This document shows, one piece after another, positions 54,921 through 62,712 of a stretch of DNA of 64,000 nucleotides (position 1 is the stretch's first letter; each line of letters starts with the position of its first letter). The notes beneath the pieces are model-generated. The model was not told the origin of the DNA. It did not search any database and was given only the letters and a program-made list of their open reading frames with translations. Made by a program: the position numbers and the translations under genes. This DNA is from Cyclobacteriaceae bacterium (GTDB lineage: Bacteria; Bacteroidota; Bacteroidia; Cytophagales; Cyclobacteriaceae), in assembly GCA_016787665.1 (NCBI GenBank), contig JAEUUC010000007.1, forward strand, positions 248,001 to 312,000, in the 5' to 3' direction.

Positions 54921-55630
54921 AAATCTTCTTCGCTTTTAAGTTCAAACGTATCCTTCTGCGAGTCGAGCACTTTGCCATCCTCACACTTGAGCACGCGCAT
55001 CGGGTTCCTGCGAATAAGCCCATAACTGTGGGTGGCCATCAAAATCGCGGTTCCGCTTTTGTTGATTTGTTGGAATAACTTCATGATGCCGCTGGAAACC
55101 TCCGGATCCAGATTACCGGTAGGTTCATCTGCGAAAAGGATCAACGGTTCATTGATTAGCGCCCGGGCAATAACCACGCGCTGCTGTTCACCGCCCGAAA
55201 GTTGATGGGGCATTTTCTTTTCCACTGAACCCAGCCCCACCTGCATGAGCACCTCCACCAATCGGGCTTTCATTTTGGCGGAATCCCGCCAGCCGGTTGC
55301 TTTCATTACGAAGGTGAGGTTTTCCCCAACGGTGCGATCGGGGAATAATTGAAAGTCCTGAAAGATGATGCCCACCTTTCTGCGCAGCAGCGGAACCTGT
55401 TGGGGTTTGATGTCACGGATAGAAAAACCAGCCACCATCATGTCGCCCAGCCTCAGGGGGAGATCGGCATACATGGTTTTTAACAAGGACGATTTACCCG
55501 ACCCCGTGCGGCCTACGAGGTATACAAATTCTCCTTTTTCAATGTCGAACGCTACGCTGTTCAGAACGGTGTTGCTGTCCTGGAAAATGCTGACATCACG
55601 GACCCGAACTACGGGATCGTTTGAGAACAT
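54917..55630 (-). CDS. ftsE: Cell division ATP-binding protein FtsE
   Basis: The ABC ATPase of the FtsEX complex, which links divisome ATP use to cell-wall hydrolase activation. Walker [12 protein letters not shown] at residues 40-50, Q-loop [11 protein letters not shown] near residue 90, signature [15 protein letters not shown] near residue 144, Walker [16 protein letters not shown] and the switch His in MATHSYGL are all present. The 237-residue length fits. FtsX is not next to it, as is common in Bacteroidota. It begins 4 bases after the fsa gene on the same strand, and could be an unspecific lolD-type ATPase, though the sequence fits FtsE better. Confidence 0.88.
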   Translation of the reverse strand: MFSNDPVVRVRDVSIFQDSNTVLNSVAFDIEKGEFVYLVGRTGSGKSSLLKTMYADLPLRLGDMMVAGFSIRDIKPQQVPLLRRKVGIIFQDFQLFPDRTVGENLTFVMKATGWRDSAKMKARLVEVLMQVGLGSVEKKMPHQLSGGEQQRVVIARALINEPLILFADEPTGNLDPEVSSGIMKLFQQINKSGTAILMATHSYGLIRRNPMRVLKCEDGKVLDSQKDTFELKSEEDF

Positions 55631-55634
55631 TCGC

Positions 55635-56291
55635 TTACCCGTTTACTTTTTTGTGATCGGCCAGAAACTTTTCGAGCCCGCTGTCGGTCAACGGATGCTT
55701 AAGCAACGCGGTGATTACGGAAAGGGGGCAGGTGGCCACGTCTGCTCCGATTTCCGCACACTTGATCAGGTGAATGGTGTGGCGAATACTGGCCGCCAGG
55801 ATTTCGGTGCCAAAGCCGTAGTTATTGTAAATGAGGCGAATCTGCGCAATGAAGTCGAGCCCATCCTGGGAGATGTCATCCAGACGGCCAATGAAGGGCG
55901 ACACGTACGAAGCGCCCGCCTTGGCTGCCAGTATGGCCTGACCCGGTGAGAATACCAAGGTGCAGTTTGTGCGAATGCCTTCGCTGGAGAATCGTTTGAT
56001 GGCCCGTACACCATCTTTGATCATCGGTACTTTCACCACGATCTTATCATCGATTTTGGCCAGTTCACGACCTTCCTTTAAAATGCCTTCATAGTCGGTG
56101 GCAATTACCTCCGCGCTGACGTTGTTATCAACAATATTACAAATGGCTTTGTAGTGAGCCCGTATGTTATCGTGACCTTTGATACCCTCTTTTGCCATCA
56201 GGGAGGGGTTGGTCGTAACGCCATCCAGCACGCCCAGATCATGAGCCTCGCGGATTTCGTTCAGGTTAGCGGTGTCAATGAAAAACTTCAT
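55635..56291 (-). CDS. fsa: Fructose-6-phosphate aldolase / TalC-type transaldolase
   Basis: The small transaldolase family (218 residues) is recognised by the start [20 protein letters not shown] and by [13 protein letters not shown]. The Schiff-base Lys is in KIVVKVPM near residue 84, followed by [19 protein letters not shown] and [12 protein letters not shown]. Members are either true transaldolases or fructose-6-phosphate aldolases, and the sequence alone does not decide. I chose ATG 56291; the longer frame reaches back into the SRP RNA gene. It is followed by ftsE after 4 bases. Confidence 0.92.
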   Translation of the reverse strand: MKFFIDTANLNEIREAHDLGVLDGVTTNPSLMAKEGIKGHDNIRAHYKAICNIVDNNVSAEVIATDYEGILKEGRELAKIDDKIVVKVPMIKDGVRAIKRFSSEGIRTNCTLVFSPGQAILAAKAGASYVSPFIGRLDDISQDGLDFIAQIRLIYNNYGFGTEILAASIRHTIHLIKCAEIGADVATCPLSVITALLKHPLTDSGLEKFLADHKKVNG

Positions 56292-56368
56292 GAAGTAGTG
56301 GTGGTTTTGAAGGCCTAAAAATACGGAAAACGATCGGCCCGCGGGAGGTGGGCGAGGGACAAAAAAAA

Positions 56369-56465
56369 GAGGCAAGCCGAACATCGCACCGCTACAACCG
56401 CCTACCCTTGCTGCCTTCCGGCCCTGGGGGAGTTCAGCAGGAGCTGGTCGTGCCGACTTGCCGGC
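56369..56465 (-). ncRNA. ffs: Signal recognition particle RNA, small bacterial type (4.5S)
   Basis: Read on the minus strand, the conserved domain IV hairpin is plain: CCCCCAGGGCCGGAAGGCAG around 56429-56410, which includes the GGAAG apical loop and the asymmetric loop bound by Ffh. The ends GGCAAG (near 56461) and CTTGCC (56376-56371) pair to close the rod. A run of eight T follows (56368-56361), giving an intrinsic terminator. The transcript is about 97 nt, the usual size for the small bacterial SRP RNA. Confidence 0.95.
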
Positions 56466-56467
56466 CG

Positions 56468-56475
56468 CAAAGGTA
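56468..56475 (-). promoter_or_regulatory. -7 promoter box of ffs
   Basis: TACCTTTG on the minus strand, a perfect -7 match, two or three bases upstream of the SRP RNA 5' region. No convincing -33 TTG at 19-21 bases. Confidence 0.65.
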
Positions 56476-56500
56476 GTATTATTTTGATATTGGCCGAGAA

Positions 56501-56746
56501 CTAGGCAACTCCGTTGAGATAAAGATGAAATTCCAGCGGCCCGGCTGCTACGTAGCCCTGGGCCTCCAACTCCTGCGCAAAATGCTCGTTCATCTCAATT
56601 TCCTCTCCCTTCCGTTCACCTTTTTTTGGAATGGTAATCTGAATAGCGGTGTAATGGATGGGGTCAATCCTAACCAACACCGTAGCCTCAGACGTTTCTT
56701 TCTTGTAGTATTGGTGAACAATTGACTTGCTGATGCGATTGGCCAT
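56501..56746 (-). CDS. Small conserved-looking protein, 81 aa
   Basis: I do not recognise a family. The 81-residue protein opens [20 protein letters not shown]. It has alternating hydrophobic residues ([20 protein letters not shown]), then an acidic helix ([19 protein letters not shown]) and a final strand-like FHLYLNGVA. No signal peptide or metal motif is present. The codon usage looks genuine, and the gene sits between ffs and the divergent GNAT gene, whose chosen start leaves 10 bases between the two ATGs. Confidence 0.65.
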   Translation of the reverse strand: MANRISKSIVHQYYKKETSEATVLVRIDPIHYTAIQITIPKKGERKGEEIEMNEHFAQELEAQGYVAAGPLEFHLYLNGVA

Positions 56747-56756
56747 ACCCGAGCGG

Positions 56757-57269
56757 ATGGAGTCTGAGCGTTTGTGGTTAACGCGGTTAAGGTACGAAGA
56801 TGCCGAAGAAATCTTTTACGCCTATGCCAGCAAACCCGAAGCGACCCGGTATGTCTCGTGGCCTACCCACGAATCCGTTGAGGATACCCGATCGTTTTTA
56901 GCGTATGCCCGGGCTGCCTGGGAACGGGGCAGTGACTACAGCTTCAGTCTGCGACTAAAATCGACCAACCGGCTGATCGGAAGCATAGGCGTAGTCCATG
57001 ACGAGGGTAAAATTCAGTTCGGCTACATTCTGAGTCCCCAACAATGGGGGATGGGCTATGCTACCGAGGCCTGCCGCACGGTGTTGACCGTGATTCGGTC
57101 GCTACCTGGCGTTTACCGGATTTCCACTTTTGTTGATGTGGAAAACATAGCATCGGTCAGGGTGTTGCAAAAGGCCGGATTGGTTCAGGAAGCCCGCCTG
57201 GAGAAGTGGTTCCGATTTGTTAACCAGGGTGGGCAGCCAAAGGATTGTCTATTGTTTAAAATTCCGTAG
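56757..57269 (+). CDS. GNAT family N-acetyltransferase (RimJ/RimL-like)
   Basis: The 170-residue protein starts MESERLWLTRLRYEDAEEIFYAYASKPEA (in part), the usual opening of RimJ/RimL-type acetyltransferases. The acetyl-CoA-binding motif A reads GYILSPQQWGMGYATEACRT near residue 96. The C-terminal NIASVRVLQKAGLVQEARLEKW block is typical. The substrate, an amino group of a protein or small molecule, cannot be told. I chose ATG 56757 because ATG 56727 would overlap the divergent small gene. Confidence 0.88.
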   Translation: MESERLWLTRLRYEDAEEIFYAYASKPEATRYVSWPTHESVEDTRSFLAYARAAWERGSDYSFSLRLKSTNRLIGSIGVVHDEGKIQFGYILSPQQWGMGYATEACRTVLTVIRSLPGVYRISTFVDVENIASVRVLQKAGLVQEARLEKWFRFVNQGGQPKDCLLFKIP

Positions 57270-57278
57270 TCCGATGTT

Positions 57279-57361
57279 GGTAAGTCCCTTTCGGGTTTCA
57301 TGAGGGTTCACACCCCTCAACCTTACCGTGTTGACCACGGACGCAGCAGCCTCGGTAGAGG
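57279..57361. ncRNA. Candidate structured RNA between convergent genes
   Basis: A closing stem GGTAAG (57279-57284) with CTTACC (57322-57327) encloses two hairpins: CCC-TTTC-GGG (57286-57295) and TGAGGG-TTCACAC-CCCTCA (57301-57319). Two more follow: CCGTG-TTGAC-CACGG (57326-57340) and CCTC-GGTA-GAGG (57350-57361). Read on the minus strand, one hairpin becomes CCC-GAAA-GGG with a GNRA tetraloop. I do not recognise the family and the strand is undecided. It fills nearly all of the 126-base gap between two convergent genes. Confidence 0.35.
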
Positions 57362-57395
57362 AGACGCTCTTTTACATTCGCCTGGGATTCTTGTT

Positions 57396-57860
57396 TTAAA
57401 CCGCTAACGCTTCGGGCGTAAGCTCAGGCAGGGTTACCCGGCCTGAGAATTCCTCTTCAAGCAGGGCCGCCCAGGCCGACAGGTATTGCACCACATCTTC
57501 ACGAACATTGTGCCGCAAGTGTCGCTTACCTTCCGATAGATGATTAAGGACGCTGGGGTCCGAAAGGCGTTCCAGGTGTTGAAGGTCGGTTCGTTCGAAG
57601 CCGGCCGTTAGCATTTCGGATATTACGTCATCAAACGGCAAGCCGCTGGTGGGGCAGTAGTCGTTTAGTTGCTCAGTCCAATCCCCGTGGCGCAGGAGTG
57701 CCCTTCGATGTATCTCGGCCGGAGTCAGGCGGGTAACATGTTGGGCAACGTATCCACAGTTACACGAGCCCATGTGGCCCCATTGATAGGAGTTACTTTT
57801 CTGGAGTTGGGCGATTGCCAGTCGCAGCGCCCCGATCACCTGTTCGTTTGCCTGTGCCAT
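57396..57860 (-). CDS. Conserved-looking cytosolic protein of unknown function, 154 aa
   Basis: The protein begins MAQANEQVIGALRLAIAQLQ and has a Gly/Cys segment GHMGSCNCGYVAQHVTRLT near residue 29 that may bind metal. The remainder is mostly helical with many His and Glu residues (LSEGKRHLRHNVREDVVQYL). No signal peptide or enzyme motif is visible. I chose ATG 57860, because the longer frame starts with a TTG that lies inside the -7 promoter box. Confidence 0.7.
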   Translation of the reverse strand: MAQANEQVIGALRLAIAQLQKSNSYQWGHMGSCNCGYVAQHVTRLTPAEIHRRALLRHGDWTEQLNDYCPTSGLPFDDVISEMLTAGFERTDLQHLERLSDPSVLNHLSEGKRHLRHNVREDVVQYLSAWAALLEEEFSGRVTLPELTPEALAV

Positions 57861-57875
57861 GGTTCTTCTTTCTGT

Positions 57876-57883
57876 CAAAAATA
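57876..57883 (-). promoter_or_regulatory. -7 promoter box of the 154-aa gene
   Basis: The minus strand reads TATTTTTG, a perfect -7 match, 15 bases before the ATG at 57860. Confidence 0.55.
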
Positions 57884-57935
57884 ACCGATGAACCAGACTC
57901 TTTGTTTTCCCACCCTGGTAAAGATTTTCAGAGTA

Positions 57936-57967
57936 TTTGGCGGAAATACCCGCCTTTGTTATACTTG
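57936..57967 (+). promoter_or_regulatory. Promoter of THX (and probably of trpL-trp)
   Basis: TTTG (57936-57939), 20 bases, then TATACTTG (57960-57967; one mismatch to TAnnTTTG). The spacing is ideal, and the -7 box ends 25 bases before the THX ATG. No second promoter motif is evident before the trp leader. Confidence 0.65.
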
Positions 57968-57992
57968 CAACTCAGAACAAGTAAAAATTCAA

Positions 57993-58172
57993 ATGGGTAG
58001 AGGAGACAAAAAATCGAAAAGGGGTAAGCGCTGGAGGGGTTCTTATGGCGTTTCCCGGAATCGCAACAAGATAAAGACGCGTTTAAAGCGCAGTGCAACG
58101 CGCAAAAAGTCAACGGAAGCGGCTGGCGAAACGGCCAAACCCAAGCGTGCAGCACGCAAAAAAGCAGAATAA
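57993..58172 (+). CDS. 30S ribosomal protein THX
   Basis: THX is a very basic small-subunit protein bound in a pocket of 16S rRNA in some bacteria, including Thermus and Bacteroidota. The opening MGRGDKKSKRGKRWRGSYGV is diagnostic. The 59-residue chain has a Lys/Ala-rich tail (KPKRAARKKAE). An upstream in-frame extension to 57888 is not similar to THX and crosses the promoter. The stop TAA ends at 58172 and the trp leader ATG follows at once at 58173, which makes common transcription likely. Confidence 0.9.
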   Translation: MGRGDKKSKRGKRWRGSYGVSRNRNKIKTRLKRSATRKKSTEAAGETAKPKRAARKKAE

Positions 58173-58229
58173 ATGAAACTACAGGTTCGCAATAATTGGT
58201 GGTGGCACATGAGTGATAAACTGATGTGA
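58173..58229 (+). CDS. trpL: trp leader peptide, 18 aa with three tandem Trp codons
   Basis: The reading frame encodes MKLQVRNNWWWHMSDKLM and stops with TGA at 58227-58229. The three Trp codons (TGG TGG TGG) are at 58197-58205. Trp is the rarest amino acid, so three in a row just upstream of trpE is strong evidence for a leader peptide. The ribosome senses charged tRNA-Trp here: stalling leaves the antiterminator strand at 58225-58234 free, while finishing at the stop covers it. It starts right after the THX stop codon, so ribosomes leaving THX might re-initiate. Too short to appear in routine gene calling. Confidence 0.85.
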   Translation: MKLQVRNNWWWHMSDKLM

Positions 58230-58274
58230 ACAGCCATTATTTGCTTACCCCAAAGAGAAGGCCTGCTGTTCACA
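58225..58274 (+). promoter_or_regulatory. trp antiterminator (mutually exclusive with terminator)
   Basis: TGTGAACAGC (58225-58234) is perfectly complementary to GCTGTTCACA (58265-58274), a 10-bp helix that would consume the loop and part of both arms of the terminator. A weaker 6-bp pairing of GTTCGC (58185-58190) with GTGAAC (58226-58231, one G-U pair) could sequester the antiterminator strand. Confidence 0.8.
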
Positions 58275-58290
58275 GCAGGCCTTCTTGTTT
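58257..58290 (+). terminator. trp attenuator (intrinsic terminator before trpE)
   Basis: A perfect 12-bp stem GAAGGCCTGCTG with CAGCAGGCCTTC closes a TTCA loop (58257-58284), followed by TTGTTTT. It lies 19 bases ahead of the trpE ATG and doubles as the terminator for THX. Confidence 0.88.
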
Positions 58291-58308
58291 TAGGAAAACC
58301 AGGAACGA

Positions 58309-59709
58309 ATGTCCAGACAAAAACTATATACCCGATCCATACGCTTGCTGGCCGATACCATAACCCCGGTCAGCGTCTACCTGAAAATCCGCGATGTGTA
58401 TGCCAACAGCGTGCTGTTGGAGAGCTCGGATTACCATGGGCATGAAAACAGCCTGTCCATGATTTGCTGCCAGCCGCTGGCTGGTTTCGAAGTTAAACAG
58501 GAGCAGATTACCACGTGGTGCACCGGCTGGGAGCCTAGGCAAATGAAGGTGATAACCGGCCTTGAGGTGCGGGAACACCTGGGAGAGTTTATCGCATCCT
58601 TTGAGCTAGCGGGTGAGCTTCGCCATACACCAGCCCAGGGTTTGTTTGGATTCACCGGCTATTCGGCTGCCCGACACTTCGAGCGCCTGCCGATTGCGGC
58701 ACCGCCTGCGCCACTTCCTGATATTCGGTATCACTTGTATCGCTTTGTTCTGGTTATTGATCATTTCTTTAATCAGCTCACCATCTACGAGAATGTGATG
58801 GATGAAAAAGAGCCAAGTCAATTGGAACAAATCCGACAGATTATCGTCAGCAATCGATTCAGCAGTTACCCGTTCAGGCGGACCAGCCCGGAGCAGGCGA
58901 TGGGTACCGAGCCGCAGTTTTTGGCGATGGTGAAAGAGGGAATCCGCCATTGCGAACGTGGAAATGTTTTTCAAATCGTGTTGTCGCGTGCCTTTCAACA
59001 GGCGTTTCGGGGTGATGAGTTTGCGGTTTACCGGGCGTTGCGGTCAGTCAATCCTTCCCCGTACCTGTTCTTTTTTGACTACGGGGATTTCAAGCTGTTC
59101 GGTTCATCGCCCGAGGCCCAGATACAAATCAAGAATGGGGAGGCTGCCATCTTCCCGATTGCCGGAACGTTCAGGCGCACGGGTAACGATCAGGAAGATG
59201 CCCGGCAGGCTGCAGAACTGGCCCGCGATGCGAAAGAAAATGCCGAGCATATCATGCTGGTTGATCTGGCACGAAATGATTTGAGTCGGGCGTGCAACCA
59301 GGTAACGGTGGAAGTATTGAAAGAGATCCAGTACTACTCGCACGTCATTCATCTGGTATCGAAAGTAACCGGCAAAATGCGCCCGGGTGTTACTGCGGTG
59401 CAATTGCTCACCGATACTTTCCCAGCCGGCACGTTGTCGGGTGCGCCCAAGCACATGGCCTTGAAATTGATTCAAGAACTGGAGCAAAGATCTCGCGGTT
59501 TTTATGGCGGAGCCATTGGTTTTATCGGGCTTAACGGTGATGTGAATCAGGCGATTTTGATTCGTTCGTTTCTGAGTACGGGCAATCGACTGACCTATCA
59601 GGCCGGGGCCGGAGTAGTGGCCCAGTCGGTGCCCGAGCGGGAACTGCAGGAAGTAAACAACAAACTTGGGGCGCTGCGGCAAGCGCTGGTGTTGGCTGAG
59701 GAGTTATAA
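58309..59709 (+). CDS. trpE: Anthranilate synthase component I
   Basis: TrpE makes anthranilate from chorismate and ammonia supplied by TrpG; this is the first step of tryptophan synthesis. The feedback site LLESSDYHGHE is at residues 36-46, where Trp binding would inhibit. The chorismate-binding domain covers about residues 190-460 with IVLSRAFQQAFRG, PIAGTFRRTG, DLARNDLSR, the GTLSGAPKHMALKLI motif and YGGAIGFIGLNGDVNQAI (each as in the sequence). The length of 466 residues is typical. The attenuator precedes it and trpG follows with no gap. Confidence 0.96.
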   Translation: MSRQKLYTRSIRLLADTITPVSVYLKIRDVYANSVLLESSDYHGHENSLSMICCQPLAGFEVKQEQITTWCTGWEPRQMKVITGLEVREHLGEFIASFELAGELRHTPAQGLFGFTGYSAARHFERLPIAAPPAPLPDIRYHLYRFVLVIDHFFNQLTIYENVMDEKEPSQLEQIRQIIVSNRFSSYPFRRTSPEQAMGTEPQFLAMVKEGIRHCERGNVFQIVLSRAFQQAFRGDEFAVYRALRSVNPSPYLFFFDYGDFKLFGSSPEAQIQIKNGEAAIFPIAGTFRRTGNDQEDARQAAELARDAKENAEHIMLVDLARNDLSRACNQVTVEVLKEIQYYSHVIHLVSKVTGKMRPGVTAVQLLTDTFPAGTLSGAPKHMALKLIQELEQRSRGFYGGAIGFIGLNGDVNQAILIRSFLSTGNRLTYQAGAGVVAQSVPERELQEVNNKLGALRQALVLAEEL

Positions 59710-60291
59710 ATGAATAAGATGAAAAAGGTACTGGTGTTTGATAACTACGATTCGTTCACGTTTAACCTGGTTCATATTCTTCGGGATTTGGGAGCAGACG
59801 TAACGGTATTTCGAAATGACGAGATCACGGTGGGAGCCGCGTCTGCGTTTTCCAAGATATTAATCTCGCCCGGACCGGGCATCCCTGATGAAGCCGGCAT
59901 CCTGAAGCCACTGGTTCGTGAGTTGGCGCCCACACACAGTTTGCTCGGTGTTTGCCTCGGGCATCAAGGCATTGCCGAAGTTTTTGGGGCAACCCTGTTC
60001 AATATCCCGAAAGTGCTGCACGGGGTCACCTCGGTGGCACGGGTAACTGACCCGACCGATTATCTCTTTTCGGGTGTGAGTGAACGTTTTCAGGCCACGC
60101 ACTATCATTCCTGGGCAGTCGTACCGGAGTCTATGCCACCCGACCTGAAAGTGACAGCCGTGAACGAAGAAGGGCTGGTCATGGCGATTCGGCACGATGC
60201 GTTTGATGTGCGCGGTGTCCAGTTCCATCCGGAATCCATATTGACCACGGAAGGTCCCCGAATGATTGCGAACTGGTTAAACCACACGTGA
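59710..60291 (+). CDS. trpG: Anthranilate synthase component II (glutamine amidotransferase)
   Basis: TrpG hydrolyses glutamine and passes ammonia to TrpE. The class I amidotransferase motifs are complete: FDNYDSFTFNLVH, ISPGPGIPDEAG, the nucleophile Cys82 in GVCLGHQGIAE, and the His-Glu pair in GVQFHPESILTTEG near residue 170. The reading frame may begin at ATG 59710, directly after the trpE stop, or at ATG 59719. Its stop overlaps trpD by four bases. Confidence 0.96.
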   Translation: MNKMKKVLVFDNYDSFTFNLVHILRDLGADVTVFRNDEITVGAASAFSKILISPGPGIPDEAGILKPLVRELAPTHSLLGVCLGHQGIAEVFGATLFNIPKVLHGVTSVARVTDPTDYLFSGVSERFQATHYHSWAVVPESMPPDLKVTAVNEEGLVMAIRHDAFDVRGVQFHPESILTTEGPRMIANWLNHT

Positions 60292-61292
60292 TGATGAAAG
60301 CCATTCTTCAACAACTTTCGGATCACCTGACTTTATCCCGGCAAGATGCTCGCGATGTGCTGGTGCAGATTGCCTCCGGGCAGGTGAACAACAGTCAGGT
60401 AAGTGCCTTCATGACGATCTACCTGATGCGTAACGTTACGCTCCAGGAGCTGGAGGGTTTTCGCGATGCCATGCTGGAATTGTGCGTGCCGGTGAATGTT
60501 GATCGTCCCGTTATTGATGTCTGTGGTACGGGAGGCGATGGAAAAAATACATTTAACATTTCAACATTGGCGGCATTTGTGGTGGCGGCTGCGGGCCAAC
60601 CGGTAGCCAAGCATGGCAACTATGGGGTCAGCTCAGTCAGCGGGTCCTCCACGGTGTTGGAGTTTCTGGGGTATCGATTCAGCAACGATCATGATCAACT
60701 CCAGCGCAGCCTGGACGAAACGAACGTCATGTTTATGCATGCACCCCTTTTTCATCCGGCCATGAAAAATGTGGCGCCTATCCGCAAGGAGCTGGGGGTA
60801 AAAACGTTTTTCAACATGCTGGGCCCGATGGTTAATCCGGCCCGGCCAGAATACCAATTTGCCGGAGTCTTTAGCCTTGAGCTGGCGCGGCAGTATGCTT
60901 ATCTGTATCAGCAGACCTCCAAGCGTTTCACCATCGTGCACGATCTGGCCGGCTACGATGAAGTATCGCTGACAGGCGGGTGCAAGGTTTATTCCCAGGC
61001 GGGTGAACAAATTTTACAACCCGAGGCCCTGGGTTTAACGAGAGTCCAAGGAGATCAAATAGCCGGAGGTAAATCCGTGGAAGAGTCTGCCCGGGTATTT
61101 GAGAACATCCTGAAAAATGAGGGAACGCCTGCGCAACGTCAGGTAGTCATCGCAAATGCGGCCCTGGCTCTGGCTTGTGCGCGCCAGATACCAATGATCG
61201 AAGCGGTGGCGGTGGCGACCGAAGCTCTTGCGTCAGGAGCAGCCGGGAGGAGATTTCAAAGATTTATGGAGATTAATCGCGAAGGCAGATGA
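60288..61292 (+). CDS. trpD: Anthranilate phosphoribosyltransferase
   Basis: TrpD joins anthranilate to PRPP. The glycine-rich loop is VCGTGGDGKNTFNISTLAAF, near residue 78. KHGNYGVSSVSGSSTVLEFLG follows (the first part is shown), and then the MHAPLFHPAMKNVAPIRKELG block (shown in part) near residue 148 and NMLGPMVNPARP near residue 175. At 334 residues the length is standard. It overlaps trpG and trpC by four bases each (ATGA type). Confidence 0.96.
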   Translation: MMMKAILQQLSDHLTLSRQDARDVLVQIASGQVNNSQVSAFMTIYLMRNVTLQELEGFRDAMLELCVPVNVDRPVIDVCGTGGDGKNTFNISTLAAFVVAAAGQPVAKHGNYGVSSVSGSSTVLEFLGYRFSNDHDQLQRSLDETNVMFMHAPLFHPAMKNVAPIRKELGVKTFFNMLGPMVNPARPEYQFAGVFSLELARQYAYLYQQTSKRFTIVHDLAGYDEVSLTGGCKVYSQAGEQILQPEALGLTRVQGDQIAGGKSVEESARVFENILKNEGTPAQRQVVIANAALALACARQIPMIEAVAVATEALASGAAGRRFQRFMEINREGR

Positions 61293-62086
61293 CGATCCTG
61301 AAGAAAATAGCCGAAGCGAAACGCCAGGAAGTTGACGTGCGGAAACGCCTGACACCCGTATCCCAGTTGCGTGATCAGGGAGGATTTTATCGACCGGTGA
61401 TATCGATGGTGAAGGCAATTGAAACTCGCGGTGAGGCCGCGGTGATTGCGGAGTTTAAGCGAAAGTCACCATCAAAGGGCGTGATCAACGATCAGTTGGC
61501 AGTGGAGGAGGTTGTTCAGGGCTACTCACACGCAGGGGCTGTTGGTCTCTCGGTGCTCACGGACGAACAGTTTTTTGGTGGCTCGCTCGATGATCTGGCC
61601 CGCGCCAGACGCGTTACCCCGCTGCCGCTCTTACGGAAGGATTTTATTTTGGATGAGTATCAATTGGCAGAGGCCCGCGCCTACGGGGCAGATGTCGTTC
61701 TCATCATTGCCGCCATGGTTCGGCCGGCTGATGCGGTTACGCTGGCCCTGCAGGCCCGGCAATTGAACCTTGAAGTATTGATGGAGGTGCACCACGAGAG
61801 GGAGCTGGAGTCTCATTATCAGGTTCCATTTGATTTGATTGGTGTGAACAACCGCGATCTGAATTCTTTTGCGGTATCTCTTGAAGTTTCAGAGCGGCTT
61901 GCCGCCAGTTTGCCGGCCGGGCGGCCATGGATTTCGGAGAGTGGGTTGAGTAATCCACAGGATGTGGCCAAACTTTATGCATCGGGTTATCGGGGATTCC
62001 TGATGGGAGAGAGCTTTATGAAGGCGCCTGATCCTGCCGCAGCGGCCAGGCTCTTCATTCAACAACTTGAATCACGACCAGCATGA
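61289..62086 (+). CDS. trpC: Indole-3-glycerol phosphate synthase
   Basis: TrpC closes the indole ring with loss of CO2 and water. It has the (beta/alpha)8 barrel motifs: ILKKIAEAKRQEVDVRK, VIAEFKRKSPSKGVI with the catalytic Lys near residue 54, SVLTDEQFFGGSLDDL, LLRKDFILDEYQLAEARAYGAD and IGVNNRDLNSF (near residue 189), then ISESGLSNPQDV. The length of 265 residues is typical of a stand-alone TrpC not fused to TrpF. It is coupled to trpF by a four-base overlap. Confidence 0.96.
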   Translation: MTILKKIAEAKRQEVDVRKRLTPVSQLRDQGGFYRPVISMVKAIETRGEAAVIAEFKRKSPSKGVINDQLAVEEVVQGYSHAGAVGLSVLTDEQFFGGSLDDLARARRVTPLPLLRKDFILDEYQLAEARAYGADVVLIIAAMVRPADAVTLALQARQLNLEVLMEVHHERELESHYQVPFDLIGVNNRDLNSFAVSLEVSERLAASLPAGRPWISESGLSNPQDVAKLYASGYRGFLMGESFMKAPDPAAAARLFIQQLESRPA

Positions 62087-62712
62087 ACCTGCAGGTAAAA
62101 ATTTGCGGCATGCGCGAAACGGTGAACATCACGAGTGTTTCTGCCTTAGGGCCGCAATGGATGGGGTTTATCTTTTATCCGGATTCACCCCGGTTTGTGG
62201 GTGAGCATTTTGTTATGCCTGCACTTCCGGCCGGCATTCAAACGGTTGGCGTTTTTGTAAGCCAGCCCCAGGCTCAAATTCAGGAACACGTAATCCGCCA
62301 CCGTCTCCACGCTGTTCAGTTGCACGGAACGGAGACTCCCGGGCAAGTGGCGGAAGCGAGGAAACTTGGGGTTGTCGTGATTAAGGCTTTTTCTTTACAC
62401 CCGTATTTTGAATTTGATGAAGTAAAATCCTATCACTCGGTTGCCGACTATTTCCTTTTTGATACCCGCGGCAAGATGCCCGGGGGAACAGGGCAGTTGT
62501 TTGACTGGAAGATACTGCAGCGCTACGATCAGCAAACTCCCTTCTTTCTGAGTGGCGGATTGGGTTTAGGCGAGGTGGACCAGCTTGGGCTGCTAAAGGG
62601 TATGAACCTGGTGGGTGTGGATCTCAACAGCCGACTCGAAGATTCGCCCGGGTTGAAAAATGTCGGGGCCGTGCGCCTGGCGATTGAAAAACTGGCAAAC
62701 GTAAACATATGA
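62083..62712 (+). CDS. trpF: Phosphoribosylanthranilate isomerase
   Basis: TrpF performs the Amadori rearrangement between the TrpD and TrpC steps. The KICGMRE start (residues 6-12, catalytic Cys8) is diagnostic. [12 protein letters not shown] near residue 27, VQLHGTE near residue 81 and [16 protein letters not shown] near residue 129 are the other conserved parts, the last with the catalytic Asp. The C-terminus has SGGLGLGEV and [16 protein letters not shown]. At 209 residues it is a complete stand-alone enzyme. Confidence 0.95.
   Translation: MNLQVKICGMRETVNITSVSALGPQWMGFIFYPDSPRFVGEHFVMPALPAGIQTVGVFVSQPQAQIQEHVIRHRLHAVQLHGTETPGQVAEARKLGVVVIKAFSLHPYFEFDEVKSYHSVADYFLFDTRGKMPGGTGQLFDWKILQRYDQQTPFFLSGGLGLGEVDQLGLLKGMNLVGVDLNSRLEDSPGLKNVGAVRLAIEKLANVNI

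Noticed and set aside
57301..57319. tRNA T-arm look-alike (5-6 bp stem with 7-base loop TTCACAC)
   Set aside because: The loop lacks the conserved A58 pattern and no acceptor, D or anticodon arm can be built around it.
57888..57992. N-terminal extension of ribosomal protein THX
   Set aside because: It crosses the well-spaced promoter at 57936-57967, and THX proteins start with MGRGDKK.
58516..58525. ACCACGTGGT palindrome as a possible parS site
   Set aside because: Only the central CACGTG fits; the flanks differ from the 16-bp parS consensus and it lies within trpE, far from parAB.
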